A stretch of 64,000 nt of DNA from Streptomyces sp. LUP30 (GCF_001746365.1 NZ_MJAJ01000035.1:25065-89064), one strand, 5' to 3'. Positions 1 through 8,724 are shown, numbered from the stretch's first letter. Made by a program: numbers and translations. The notes: generated by a model not told the origin, from the sequence alone.

Positions 1-1317
1 CAGTCCCTCAACCAGTCCTACGACCTCGTCCTCGCCCGCCGCACCGGTCACCACGGCCGCAGCGCCGAACTGACCCGACTGGTCGCCGAGTTGAACGCCA
101 TCACCCCGGTGGTGGAGGCGGCCCCCGCGGCGCATCTGAACGGCCGGCCGCTCCCGGCGGAGGTCCCGGGGGCCGTGCTCCATCTCGCGCGGGCGGTGGA
201 GACCGGCTTCACCGGGCCGATAGGGCTCCGCCTGCCCGAACCCGGCTCGGAGACCGCGCGCGCCGTCGACCACGCCCTGCGGCACGCCGCCGAGGTGGTC
301 GCCGCCCCCGACCTCGACCCGCGAGGGCTCGACGACCGGCTCGGCCGTCCGGCCGGCCTGCGGGTCCGTGCGGCCCGCGCCGCCCGTGACGTCGCCCTCT
401 CCGCCGCGTCCTGGCGCTACGGTCTGCGGCTGGCCCTGTGCATCGGCCTCGCCCAGGCGCTGGTCTCCATCGTCCCGGTGCCGCGCTCCTACTGGGTGGC
501 CCTCACCATCACGTTCGTCATGAAGCCCGACTTCGGCTCGGTGTTCTCGCGGGCGCTGCTGCGCGCGCTGGGGACGGTGGTCGGCCTGGTGGTCGCGGCG
601 GCCGTGCTGTCCCAGGTGCCGCGGGGATGGTGGGACGTGGCGGCGATGCTGCTGCTCGCCCCGCTGATCCCGGCCCTGACACCGCGCGGATACGGCTACC
701 AGACCGCGGCGATCACCCCGGTGATCCTGCTGCTGTCGGACATCCTGAACCACCAGGGCACGGCACTCCTGCTGCCCCGCCTGGTGGACTCCCTGATCGG
801 CTGCGGCATCGCGCTCGTCGCCGGGTATCTGCTGTGGCCGGAGAGCTGGCACACCCGGGTCGGCGACCGACTGGCCGACGCGGTCGCCGACACCGCCCGC
901 TACGTCGACGCCGCCTTCGGCCCCGACGTCGACCCCGCCGAACGCGCCCGGATGCGCCGCCGTCTCTACCGCGACCTGTCCGTCGTCCGCACGGAGTTCC
1001 AGCGCGCCCTGACCGAGCCCCCGCCCACCGGACGCCGGGCCGCAGCCTGGTGGCCGCTGGTCGTCGCGGTGGAACGCGTGGTCGACGCGACGACGGCGGC
1101 CCGGGTCCGGGTCGGACACGGAGCGCAACCGCCGTCGCAGCCGGAACTCGCCCAGGTCACCCTGCAACTGCGGGAACTGGCCGACGGCCTGCGCGACACG
1201 GACGTGCTGTACCCCGTCCGCACCGACCTGACCGGCCCGCCCGACAGCGTCCTGGAATCCCTGCGCCAGGAGGTGGCGGCGGCAAGGGTGATCACCTCAC
1301 CGCACTCGGGCGACTAG
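1..1317 (+). CDS. FUSC family membrane protein (5' end outside window)
   Basis: The reading frame is open from base 1, so the N-terminal part lies upstream and 438 codons are visible. The visible part has a hydrophilic stretch followed by a bundle of about five hydrophobic segments (nt 420-840, around YGLRLALCIGL, VALTITFV, VVGLVVAAAVL, VAAMLLLAPL and CGIALVAGYLLWP). A soluble C-terminal tail follows. This layout, with the PRSYWVALT and GYGYQTAAITPV motifs, is typical of the second FUSC half of YccS/aromatic-acid exporter-like proteins of about 700 residues. The substrate is unknown; export of small aromatic acids is the family expectation, not something seen here. Confidence 0.75.
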   Translation, partial: QSLNQSYDLVLARRTGHHGRSAELTRLVAELNAITPVVEAAPAAHLNGRPLPAEVPGAVLHLARAVETGFTGPIGLRLPEPGSETARAVDHALRHAAEVVAAPDLDPRGLDDRLGRPAGLRVRAARAARDVALSAASWRYGLRLALCIGLAQALVSIVPVPRSYWVALTITFVMKPDFGSVFSRALLRALGTVVGLVVAAAVLSQVPRGWWDVAAMLLLAPLIPALTPRGYGYQTAAITPVILLLSDILNHQGTALLLPRLVDSLIGCGIALVAGYLLWPESWHTRVGDRLADAVADTARYVDAAFGPDVDPAERARMRRRLYRDLSVVRTEFQRALTEPPPTGRRAAAWWPLVVAVERVVDATTAARVRVGHGAQPPSQPELAQVTLQLRELADGLRDTDVLYPVRTDLTGPPDSVLESLRQEVAAARVITSPHSGD

Positions 1318-1485
1318 ACGCCGACGCCCTGCCGGAGCGGGCATCGGGGCCGTGCCGAGGCGGTGTTGACACACCCCGGTTCCGCACACTCACCCCTGCC
1401 CAAGATCACCACACGGGGCCGCTAACCTTACGTGTCCGTCCTGGCCAGGGATTGACGGGATCAACTCATGCGAAGGGTTGCGCAA
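1318..1485. promoter_or_regulatory. intergenic region before the VWA gene
   Basis: A 168-base gap. A TTGACA hexamer sits at 1366-1371 but no convincing TANNNT follows at 16-18 bases. A second possible -10, TAACCT, is at 1423-1428. The promoter assignment is therefore weak. The segment GAAGGG at 1472-1477 is the ribosome binding site that favours the ATG at 1486 over the upstream in-frame ATG at 1468. Confidence 0.3.
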
Positions 1486-3489
1486 ATGGGCATTCTCACT
1501 CTCCTGCGGAATGCGTTCGGCAGGTCCCGCAAGGGGCGTACCGCCGAGGCAGAGGGTGCGGACCAGGTTCCTTCGCAGGAACGAACCGCCACCGAGGGAC
1601 GGGAGCAGGGGCAGTCGACCCCGGCCGCCCCCACGTCTCCGACCGAGCCGAAGCCGGACCCGACGGTCGCCAAGGTCCCGGAACCCCGCCCGGCAACCCA
1701 GGACGAACACGACCTCGTAGCAGCGGCCTTCGACCACGTATCGGTCCCGAAGCCCGCCAGGTCGACAGAATCCACCGCCCCGGCCCCCACGAGCCCGGGA
1801 GCGGTCACGGAGGCGGCCGCCGAGACCGGGATCACCACAGAAGCCGAGGCCGAGAGCGCGACCGACGCCGAGGCTGAGGCCGCCGACGCTGGAGCGAAGA
1901 CGGGCGTCGACACCGACTCCGAGCCGAAGACCGAGGCCGAGGGCGCGGACACGACCGACGCCGCGGGCACGGCCGAGGCCGAGGCAGAGAGCGCGACTGA
2001 CGCCGGGGACGAAGCCGGGAGCGCGACTGACGCCGAGGTTGCAGCCGAGGCTGAGACCAAGGTCGACGCCGAGGCGAAGACCGGCACGGTGGCCGAGGCC
2101 GCGAGCCTGGCCGAGGCCGCGACCGAGGCTGAGACCGCGACCGAGGCTGAGACCGGGGCCGGGGCCGACGCTGACACCCGCGCCGAGACGACGACCGAAG
2201 CGGACGTCGAGGGCGACGTCGAGGGCGACGTCGAGGGCGACGTCGAAACCGACGCCACGGCCGAAAGCGCGGCTGACGCCGTCGTCGAGGCGACGGCGGA
2301 CCCCTCGGCAGCAGCTGAGGCTGCGGAAGCAGAGGAAGCCGACGTCGCGGCCGAGGCTGCCGCAGAAACGCCGGCGGCCGCGAGCCAGGACGAGCACGAG
2401 GCAGATGCCTCCGCCGAGGCCGAGGCCGAGCCCGAGGCCGAGCCCGAGGCCGGGACGACGGCCGAGGAGCCCTCCTCGGAACCCGCGCCGCAGACCGCCC
2501 CGGAGCCGACCGCCGAGGCCGAGGTCGAGGCCGAAGCCGAGGTGGCACCGGAGGCGGTCGAAGCGGAGCCGGAGTCGGCACCCGAGCCGGTGATCGCTGC
2601 GGAGCAGCCTGAGTCCGCCCCCGAGGCGGAGGCGGATTCCGAGCCCGAGCCCGAGGCAGGAGCCCCCGCCGAACCGCAGCCCGAGGCCGCGTCCGCGGCT
2701 GACGCGGGAGAGCCCGCGTCCGTCGAGGAGCCGGACGAGCCCGCGGCCACCGACGGCGAGGACGCCGCGCAGGAGACGCCCGCGGCCGCCGACGAGAGCC
2801 GCACCGGTGGTGCGGGCGGGGACGAGGCACAGGCTCCCGCCCGGCTGCCGGCCGAGGCCCTCGCCGGCCTCGCCACCGCCTACCAGGCAGCCGCCACCGC
2901 CCTCGAGAACAGCGGCCTCACCGGGGCCCGTGCCGACGTCTACCTCGTGCTGGACCGCTCCGCGAGCATGCGCCCGTACTACAAGGACGGCTCCGCCCAG
3001 GCCCTCGCCGAGCAGACCCTCGCCCTGGCGGCGCACCTCGACCCCGAGGCCAGGGTCCACGTCGTCTTCTTCTCCACGGAGCTCGACGGGACCGGGGAGC
3101 TGACCCTCACCGACCACGAGAACAAGATCGACGAGCTGCACGCCGGCCTCGGCCGCATGGGCCGTACCAGCTACCACGCCGCGGTCGAGGCCGTCGTCGG
3201 GCGCCACGAGAAGAACGGCACCCCGGGCGTCCCCGCCCTGGTGGTCTTCCAGACGGACGGCGCACCGGACGCGAAGACCCCGGCCACCCAGGCCCTGACC
3301 GACGCGGCGAAGAACCACCCCGACGTCTTCTTCTCCTTCGTCGCGTTCGGCGAGCACGACAACAAGGCCTTCGACTACCTCCGCAAGCTCAAGACCCCCA
3401 ACACGTCCTTCTTCCACGCGGGCCCCGCCCCACGCGAGCTCACGGACGCCGAGCTCTACGAGGGCGTACTGGCCGTCTGGCGGCCGTAA
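1486..3489 (+). CDS. VWA domain protein, TerF/TerY-like, with Glu/Ala-rich N-terminal half
   Basis: A 667-residue protein. Residues 1-20 (MGILTLLRNAFGRSRKG) are basic. About residues 70-440 are a low-complexity Ala/Glu/Asp/Pro region with short exact repeats. A von Willebrand A domain fills the last 190 residues, with the MIDAS motif DRSAS (DxSxS), a QTDGAPD loop and the FVAFGEHDN stretch typical of tellurite-resistance-associated VWA proteins. No signal peptide is evident, so it is probably cytoplasmic, acting as a metal-dependent protein-binding module. No ter genes flank it. The start at 1486 is chosen for its ribosome binding site 8 bases upstream; ATG 1468 is the alternative. Confidence 0.8.
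   Translation: MGILTLLRNAFGRSRKGRTAEAEGADQVPSQERTATEGREQGQSTPAAPTSPTEPKPDPTVAKVPEPRPATQDEHDLVAAAFDHVSVPKPARSTESTAPAPTSPGAVTEAAAETGITTEAEAESATDAEAEAADAGAKTGVDTDSEPKTEAEGADTTDAAGTAEAEAESATDAGDEAGSATDAEVAAEAETKVDAEAKTGTVAEAASLAEAATEAETATEAETGAGADADTRAETTTEADVEGDVEGDVEGDVETDATAESAADAVVEATADPSAAAEAAEAEEADVAAEAAAETPAAASQDEHEADASAEAEAEPEAEPEAGTTAEEPSSEPAPQTAPEPTAEAEVEAEAEVAPEAVEAEPESAPEPVIAAEQPESAPEAEADSEPEPEAGAPAEPQPEAASAADAGEPASVEEPDEPAATDGEDAAQETPAAADESRTGGAGGDEAQAPARLPAEALAGLATAYQAAATALENSGLTGARADVYLVLDRSASMRPYYKDGSAQALAEQTLALAAHLDPEARVHVVFFSTELDGTGELTLTDHENKIDELHAGLGRMGRTSYHAAVEAVVGRHEKNGTPGVPALVVFQTDGAPDAKTPATQALTDAAKNHPDVFFSFVAFGEHDNKAFDYLRKLKTPNTSFFHAGPAPRELTDAELYEGVLAVWRP
2203..2245 (+). 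repeat. 12-base tandem repeat inside the VWA gene
   Basis: The unit GACGTCGAGGGC is repeated about 3.5 times without interruption and encodes repeats of DVEG. It lies in the acidic low-complexity part of the VWA protein, so the length of this region may vary between strains. Confidence 0.85.
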
Positions 3490-3508
3490 CACCCCACGGA
3501 GCCCCGTC

Positions 3509-3552
3509 GGGGGGTGGACGGGACGGAGCACATACCGTCCCGTCCACCCCCC
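3509..3552. terminator. strong bidirectional hairpin terminator
   Basis: A perfect 18-base-pair stem (3509-3526 with 3535-3552; arm begins GGGGGGTGGACG) closes an 8-base loop. It stands 20 bases after the VWA stop codon and upstream of the metG promoter. There is no T-run, as is usual in Streptomyces. Confidence 0.85.
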
Positions 3553-3562
3553 GAAACGCGTG

Positions 3563-3591
3563 TGAGCCGACCTGCACGCGCCCAGTAGGAT
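3563..3591 (+). promoter_or_regulatory. metG promoter, leaderless type
   Basis: TAGGAT at 3586-3591 matches the Streptomyces -10 consensus. It is followed by exactly 7 bases and then the metG ATG, so transcription should start at or next to the start codon. No Shine-Dalgarno sequence is present. The -35 region is poor. Confidence 0.55.
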
Positions 3592-3598
3592 TTCGGGC

Positions 3599-5215
3599 AT
3601 GGCGGCCACTGGAACCGAGAAGCAGGGTGGCAAGGCGTTCTACGTCTCCACCCCCATTTACTACGTCAACGACGCTCCTCACCTGGGCCACGCCTACACG
3701 ACCGTCGCAGGCGACGTGCTCACCCGCTGGCACCGTCAGCGCGGCGAGAAGGTGTGGTACCTCACCGGCACGGACGAGCACGGTCAGAAGATCATGCGCA
3801 CCGCGGAGGCGAACGGCGTCAGCCCGCAGCAGTGGGCCGACAAGCTCGTCGACGAGGCCTGGCGCCCCCTCTGGGAGCACCTGGAGATCGCGAACGACGA
3901 CTTCATCCGCACCACGCAACAGCGGCACACCGACCGCGTCCAGGAGTTCGTGCAGGACCTGTACGACAAGGGCGAGATCTACAAGGGCGGCTACGAGGGC
4001 CCGTACTGCGTCGGCTGCGAGGAGTACAAGCTGCCGGGCGAGCTGCTCGACGGCGAGGGTGAATTCGCAGGTCAGAAGCTGTGCCCCATCCACAAGAAGC
4101 CCGTGGAGATCCTCAGCGAGGAGAACTACTTCTTCAAGCTGAGCGATTACGGCGACAAGCTGCTCGCTCTCTACGAGGCGAACCCCGGCTTCATCCAGCC
4201 CGAGTCCGCGCGCAACGAGGTCGTGAACTTCGTCCGGCAGGGCCTTCAGGACCTCTCCATCTCGCGCTCCACGTTCGACTGGGGCATCCCGATCCCGTGG
4301 GACCAGAAGCACGTGATCTACGTGTGGGTCGACGCTCTGCTGAACTACGCCACCGCGGTCGGCTACAACGAGAACCAGGAGAAGTTCGAGGCCACTTTCC
4401 CGGCCGACGTCCACCTGGTCGGCAAGGACATTCTGCGCTTCCACGCGGTGATCTGGCCCGCCATGCTGATGGCTCAGGGCCTCCCGCTGCCCGGGAAGAT
4501 CGCCGCGAACGGCTGGCTGATGGTCGGCGGCGAGAAGATGTCGAAGTCGAACCTGACGGGCATCAAGCCGCAGGATCTGACCTCGCACTTCGGCGTGGAC
4601 GCCTACCGCTGGTACTTCCTGCGCGCCATCGCCTTCGGCCAGGACGGCTCCTTCTCGTGGGAGGACTTCTCCGCCCGTTACACGAGCGAGCTGGCGAACG
4701 ACTACGGCAACCTCGCCTCCCGCGTGGCCGCCATGGTCGGCAAGTACTTCGACGGCGTCCTCCCGGAGGCCACCGCCGACGGCGAGGCCGAGAAGGCGCT
4801 GCACGACGGCTTGGCGCAGGCGGTCGCGACGGCCGACCGGAAGATCGGCGAGGAGCTGGACTTCCAGGGCGGCATCCTGGCGGTCTTCGAGTTCGTCAAG
4901 CAGGTCAACGGCTACATCACGGAGCAGGAACCGTGGAAGGTCGCCAAGGACGCCAGTGACGAGGGAAGGGCCCGTCTCGCCACCATCCTCTACACCGCCG
5001 CGGAGTCGCTCCGGGCCGTCGCCGTTCTCCTGAACCCGGTCATGCCGGACACCTCCCAGAAGCTGTGGGACTCCCTGGGCGCCGAGGCGACCCTCGGTGC
5101 CCTCGCGGATCAGCGGGTCCAGGAGGCCGGCCAGTGGGGCATCCTGCCGGTCGGCACCACGATCACCAAGGGCGCGGTGCTCTTCCCGCGCCTGGAGGAA
5201 AAGCCGAACGCATAG
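3599..5215 (+). CDS. metG: methionyl-tRNA synthetase
   Basis: A 538-residue class I synthetase that charges tRNA-Met with methionine in the cytoplasm. The HIGH motif appears as HLGH at residues 28-31 and the KMSKS loop at 313-317. A zinc knuckle is formed by Cys137, Cys140, Cys162 and probably His165. An all-helical anticodon-binding domain makes up the C-terminal part. The length matches the form that lacks the extra C-terminal tRNA-binding (EMAP-like) domain. It is a single-gene unit between two strong terminators. Confidence 0.97.
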   Translation: MAATGTEKQGGKAFYVSTPIYYVNDAPHLGHAYTTVAGDVLTRWHRQRGEKVWYLTGTDEHGQKIMRTAEANGVSPQQWADKLVDEAWRPLWEHLEIANDDFIRTTQQRHTDRVQEFVQDLYDKGEIYKGGYEGPYCVGCEEYKLPGELLDGEGEFAGQKLCPIHKKPVEILSEENYFFKLSDYGDKLLALYEANPGFIQPESARNEVVNFVRQGLQDLSISRSTFDWGIPIPWDQKHVIYVWVDALLNYATAVGYNENQEKFEATFPADVHLVGKDILRFHAVIWPAMLMAQGLPLPGKIAANGWLMVGGEKMSKSNLTGIKPQDLTSHFGVDAYRWYFLRAIAFGQDGSFSWEDFSARYTSELANDYGNLASRVAAMVGKYFDGVLPEATADGEAEKALHDGLAQAVATADRKIGEELDFQGGILAVFEFVKQVNGYITEQEPWKVAKDASDEGRARLATILYTAAESLRAVAVLLNPVMPDTSQKLWDSLGAEATLGALADQRVQEAGQWGILPVGTTITKGAVLFPRLEEKPNA

Positions 5216-5234
5216 CGTTCTCGTCGGCGCGACG

Positions 5235-5268
5235 GGGGCCCGGGAGACTCCTCTTCCTCCCGGGCCCC
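5235..5268. terminator. metG terminator
   Basis: A perfect 12-base-pair stem (GGGGCCCGGGAG at 5235-5246 with its complement at 5257-5268) and a 10-base loop, 20 bases after the metG stop codon. Confidence 0.85.
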
Positions 5269-5361
5269 GCTCGGTCGGTCCGTACGGGTCGGCGTCAGCG
5301 GTGCTGTCGGCCGCGCGCAAAGGAGAAGATGTAGAGGAAAAGGCGGAGGGGTTCCCCCTGC

Positions 5362-5390
5362 TTCGGCATGTTCTCGCCAAGCCGTATGGT
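5362..5390 (+). promoter_or_regulatory. leaderless promoter for the 5398 gene
   Basis: TATGGT at 5385-5390 lies 7 bases before the ATG at 5398, with TTCGGC 17 bases further upstream. This spacing selects 5398 rather than the in-frame ATGs at 5368 or 5386, none of which has a ribosome binding site at a normal distance. Confidence 0.45.
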
Positions 5391-5397
5391 TTCCGCC

Positions 5398-5889
5398 ATG
5401 GCAGTCCCCGAGGTCATTCCGATCGCCTATGAGCCGCGACACCGCACCGAGTCCATCGGTCGGTACGCGGACGGGCAGTTCCTCGCGTCGGTCACGTACG
5501 CCTTCCCCGAGGGCTTCCGTCTCGACGACGGCTGGGAAGAGCACAAACGCCTCTACACCGTGCTGCACACCTTCGACGCGGACGGCGTCTACCGCGACTC
5601 GGACATCTGGTGCGCCGGAACCTGGGCCGAGCAGCAGCGCGCCCCGCACGGCGACGACTCGGTCCTCACCCGCGCCCGCGTCCGCCTCGCCACCCTCCTG
5701 CGCAGTCTGCCCCGCCGCTCCTACACGGACATCGCCATCCGCCCCTTCCGACTCACCTACGAGAACGTCCTGTTCGGACTGGTGATCCGCGAGGACAAGG
5801 ACGAGGACGGCCGGCCCGACACCTGGGCGGAGCTCTACCCGGACCGCCTCGCCTTCGCCGACCCGTGGGACGGCACGTACGACACCTGA
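5398..5889 (+). CDS. conserved Streptomyces protein (annotated elsewhere as HycA-like)
   Basis: A 163-residue soluble protein (MAVPEVIPIAYEPRHRTESIG...) with no membrane segment or signal peptide. I recall such proteins in Streptomyces annotated as formate hydrogenlyase regulatory protein HycA, but no hydrogenlyase genes are nearby and the name is not evidence of function. It contains an acidic loop EDKDEDGRPDTWAELYPD near the C-terminus. It is transcribed alone, with a hairpin directly after the stop. Confidence 0.7.
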   Translation: MAVPEVIPIAYEPRHRTESIGRYADGQFLASVTYAFPEGFRLDDGWEEHKRLYTVLHTFDADGVYRDSDIWCAGTWAEQQRAPHGDDSVLTRARVRLATLLRSLPRRSYTDIAIRPFRLTYENVLFGLVIREDKDEDGRPDTWAELYPDRLAFADPWDGTYDT

Positions 5890-5919
5890 GGCTCCGAGGG
5901 TCCGTCACCCACCGGAGCC
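5890..5919. terminator. hairpin after the 5398 gene
   Basis: GGCTCC at 5890-5895 pairs with GGAGCC at 5914-5919, with an inner GGGT/ACCC pair. A second GC-rich inverted repeat (CCCCGGG...CCCGGG) follows. It sits between convergent genes. Confidence 0.5.
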
Positions 5920-5991
5920 TTCTCCCCGGGCCCCCCGGGTTCCCGGACTCCGCGGGCTCCCCGACGCGCCGCGGCACCCGCGAACCCCGCG

Positions 5992-7335
5992 CTACTCGAG
6001 GACGCCCGCGCCCGTCGTCGTCGCCAGGGTCGTCGGCAGGTTCTTCGCCGAGGTCTCCAGGCCTGACGTGAGGGTCGGGGTCCAGTTCACGGTCGTCTTC
6101 AGCTTCTTCGACGCGGCCGCGTTGTAGGCGGCGACCACGTCGGTCACCGTGCCGTTGACGAGGTTGCCGGAGCCCTTGACCGAGCCGGTGCCGTCGCCGC
6201 TGAGGAGCCTCGCGACCTTGCCGCCGGCCGGAACCTTCCAGTAGTTGTCCTCGGCGACGACCTGGGCCTTGGCGCGCGAGTTGATGCTGTACTGCGTCGC
6301 GTATCCGTCGAGAGTCGTGACGTCGTAGTAGTTGTTGTAGATGTGCACCTGACCGACACGGGTCAACGGGGCGCGCTGGACGATGCCCTTCCACACGTTG
6401 TGGTGGAGGGAGACACGCAGCCTGCCCGCGGGCTCGCTGTCGCTGCTGCCGATCAGCATCGTCTTGTCGTGGTCGGTGAACCGGTTGCGCGAGACGGTCA
6501 CCAGGTCCGAGCTCTTGGTGATGTCCAGGGCGCCGTCGTGGATCTGGTACTCGCGGCCGTAGTACTTCGGGTTGGCGCTGTCGAGGTGGGGCGCGTCGGT
6601 GAACGAGTCGTGGTCGGCCCACACGTGGGTCGCGCCGCGCAGGGTGACGGAGTCGTAGGCGGAGTTCCAGTTGCCGTCCTCGCCGTCGGTCGGGTCCCAC
6701 TGCGGGAAGCAGTCCTCGGTGGCGGCGAAGCTCAGGTTGCGGACGATGACGTTGTCCACGTTCTGGATCTGCAGCATGCCGCCGGATATCCCGGCGGCCG
6801 TGCCGGGGACGCCGACGACGCTGGTGTTGGCCGGCACCCTGAAGACGATGTTCTTCGCCTGCTTCGTCTGGGCGGCGGCGCGGGCCTTCTCCTGGGCGCC
6901 CGAGGGCAGCTTCGACCGGCCGTAGACGGCGGGGTCGTACGCCTTCAGATAGGACGACAGCGAGTAGCCGGTGCCCGCCGCGTAGTCCGCGCAGGTCACC
7001 TTCTTGCCGGCATCGTTCGTGTTGGCGTCGATCGTGCCCTTGACCTTGATGATCCGGGGTGCGGTGTCGGTGGCCGCCCCGAGGGCCTTCACGAGTTCGG
7101 CGCGCGTGGACACGGTGAAGGTGTGCGCCGCGTCGGCCTTTGCGCCACCGGTCGTGCCCGCGCCGGAGGAGGCCCAGCCGTCCTTCGCGGCGAGCGTCTG
7201 GTGGTACAGGTCGACGGTCCCGGCGTTGGCGTTCAGCACGACGACGCCGGCGCCGACGCCGGCGGCCACGGCTGCGGCCGTGATCACGAGGACATGGCGG
7301 GAGCGGAGGGACCGGCGATGGGAGGGAGCTGCCAC
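5992..7335 (-). CDS. secreted pectate lyase, polysaccharide lyase family 1
   Basis: A 447-residue extracellular enzyme that cleaves polygalacturonate by beta-elimination. A basic N-terminus (HRRSLRSRH) followed by a hydrophobic stretch ending near residue 40 forms a signal peptide. Family 1 hallmarks are visible: WADHDSF (the vWiDH region), ALDITKSSDLVTVSRN, HHNVWKGIVQRAPLTRVG with the catalytic-region arginines, and VHIYNNYYD. The start is GTG at 7335, with AAGGA about 6 bases upstream on that strand. It is monocistronic and divergent from the nucleotidyltransferase gene. A saprophytic plant-polymer role is inferred from the family. Confidence 0.9.
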   Translation of the reverse strand: MAAPSHRRSLRSRHVLVITAAAVAAGVGAGVVVLNANAGTVDLYHQTLAAKDGWASSGAGTTGGAKADAAHTFTVSTRAELVKALGAATDTAPRIIKVKGTIDANTNDAGKKVTCADYAAGTGYSLSSYLKAYDPAVYGRSKLPSGAQEKARAAAQTKQAKNIVFRVPANTSVVGVPGTAAGISGGMLQIQNVDNVIVRNLSFAATEDCFPQWDPTDGEDGNWNSAYDSVTLRGATHVWADHDSFTDAPHLDSANPKYYGREYQIHDGALDITKSSDLVTVSRNRFTDHDKTMLIGSSDSEPAGRLRVSLHHNVWKGIVQRAPLTRVGQVHIYNNYYDVTTLDGYATQYSINSRAKAQVVAEDNYWKVPAGGKVARLLSGDGTGSVKGSGNLVNGTVTDVVAAYNAAASKKLKTTVNWTPTLTSGLETSAKNLPTTLATTTGAGVLE

Positions 7336-7501
7336 GGGGGATCCTTACGGGAGGAGCGTGCTTACGTCCCGTCAGTGGTTGCCGCCGTGTGAAGAGTTGC
7401 CGCCCGAGGAGAACTTTTCTCCGGCCGCGTCGGGTGCGCGATCGAACGCCTTCACGCGTGTACCGGCCCCGCGTACCAGCCGGAGCTGCTACGACTACTC
7501 G

Positions 7502-8179
7502 GTGGACCTTCTTCGACCCCACCTTCTCCTCCTCGCCGAGATCTTCGGCATGCCCGGCCCCACGACCTCCTGGGTCCTGGCCGGCGGCTACGCGCTGCAG
7601 GCGCACGGACTGCTGCGACGCCCCCACGACAACGTGGACCTGGCGACGGAGAGCGCGGAGCCGATGCCGCTGCTGGCGGAGACCCTGGCCTCCGCGCTGA
7701 CCGCTCTGGGCCGTCACGAGGCGACGCCGCAGGACCTGGACCCGCTGTCCGCGCACCTGTCCGTGCGGGACCGCGAGACCGGCGTCGCTCTGCGACTGGC
7801 GCTGCACAAGGAGACCTTCTGGAGCCCGCCCGTCCCCACCCCCAGCGGCCTGGCCCTCTCGCCTCAGGACGCGGTGGGCACGAAGATCCGGGCGCTGTAC
7901 GACCGCGGGCTGGCGGTCGACCTGATCGACGCACGGGCGGCGAACACCCTCTTCACCCACCCCGACCTGGAGGAGGCGGGCCGCCGGCACGCCCGCGACG
8001 ACTTCGACCTGCCCACGCTGCAGGCGCGGCTGGAAGGCACGGACCACTACCCGGATTCGGCGTTCACGCAGTACGGCCTCGCCGAACCCGACATCGCCGC
8101 CCTGCGGGCGTGGGCCCAGTCGTGGTCGACGGACATCGCGGAGAGGCTGCTGGAGGAAGGGGCGTCACCGGACGGATGA
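7502..8179 (+). CDS. AbiEii/MNT-like nucleotidyltransferase
   Basis: A 225-residue cytoplasmic protein. The N-terminus shows the nucleotidyltransferase signature VLAGGYALQAHGLLRRP followed by DNVDLATE. In most relatives this second element reads D-L/I-D, so the first metal-binding aspartate appears to be asparagine here. The GTG at 7502 is the most likely start because upstream codons in frame lack family-like sequence; no good ribosome binding site is visible. No antitoxin-type (AbiEi) gene is adjacent. It could transfer a nucleotide to RNA or protein, or be inactive. Confidence 0.75.
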   Translation: MDLLRPHLLLLAEIFGMPGPTTSWVLAGGYALQAHGLLRRPHDNVDLATESAEPMPLLAETLASALTALGRHEATPQDLDPLSAHLSVRDRETGVALRLALHKETFWSPPVPTPSGLALSPQDAVGTKIRALYDRGLAVDLIDARAANTLFTHPDLEEAGRRHARDDFDLPTLQARLEGTDHYPDSAFTQYGLAEPDIAALRAWAQSWSTDIAERLLEEGASPDG

Positions 8180-8724
8180 GCGAAGGGGAAACCCGCTCGT
8201 GCCGGAGCCGGAGCCGGAGCCGGAGCCGTGGCCGGAGCCCGCGTAGAAGCCTGGACCGGGGCCGGGACCGAGGCCGGGACCGAGGCCGGAACCGGGGCCG
8301 GAACCGGGGCCGGGACCGAGGTCGGGGCCGGAACCGGGGCCGGGACCGAGGTCGGGGCCGCGTTCCGGTCCAGGGCTGTGCGTGCCGCCCTCAGGTGTTC
8401 CAGCCCCTCCCTGGCCAGCCGGGTCGCCTCCCCGTACTCCGCCGCCGTACGGGCCGCGGCCAGCCGGGCCCTTGCCGCACGATGGCACTCCGCGGCGTTC
8501 GTCAGGGACCGGCCCGCCGTCTCGTCCGCCCCCGCCCACGCCCGAACGTCCGGCGGGACCAGGCCACCGGCCAGCCGCACCAGCCAGTGGTTGGCCTCGG
8601 CCTCGGCGTCCAGGCCGGACGCGGGCCGCCCGCGCCGGGGACGGCGCTGCACCGCCGCCGCCACCGCCGCTGCGCCGGCGATCAGCAGCACCGCAAGTGT
8701 GATCATCCATCCCGTAGACCCCAT
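8047..8724 (-). CDS. hypothetical membrane-anchored protein with Pro/Ala/Val repeats
   Basis: A 225-residue protein of unknown function. Residues 5-25 (WMITLAVLLIAGAAAVAAAV) form one membrane segment, followed by a basic stop-transfer RRPRRGR. A helical soluble part (to about residue 125) follows, then a Val-Pro-Ala-Pro/Ser repeat region. The last 44 codons run antisense through the 3' end of the nucleotidyltransferase gene. A one-base slip in the hexameric repeat at 8262-8360 would instead end the frame at 8165, just past the neighbour's stop, so the true C-terminus is uncertain. Confidence 0.55.
   Translation of the reverse strand: MGSTGWMITLAVLLIAGAAAVAAAVQRRPRRGRPASGLDAEAEANHWLVRLAGGLVPPDVRAWAGADETAGRSLTNAAECHRAARARLAAARTAAEYGEATRLAREGLEHLRAARTALDRNAAPTSVPAPVPAPTSVPAPVPAPVPASVPASVPAPVQASTRAPATAPAPAPAPARAGFPFAHPSGDAPSSSSLSAMSVDHDWAHARRAAMSGSARPYCVNAESG
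8301..8360. repeat. 30-base exact tandem repeat in a hexamer-based array
   Basis: The 30-base block at 8301-8330 is repeated exactly at 8331-8360, inside a longer degenerate array of GGGACC/GGGGCC/GGAACC hexamers from about 8262. It encodes the Pro/Ala/Val repeats of the minus-strand membrane protein. Confidence 0.9.

Noticed and set aside
5398..5889. Formate hydrogenlyase regulator
   Set aside because: The HycA name attached to such proteins is not supported by context; no hydrogenase genes are nearby.
7502..8724. Toxin-antitoxin or abortive-infection pair
   Set aside because: The gene next to the nucleotidyltransferase is convergent, encodes a membrane protein with repeats and does not resemble AbiEi.
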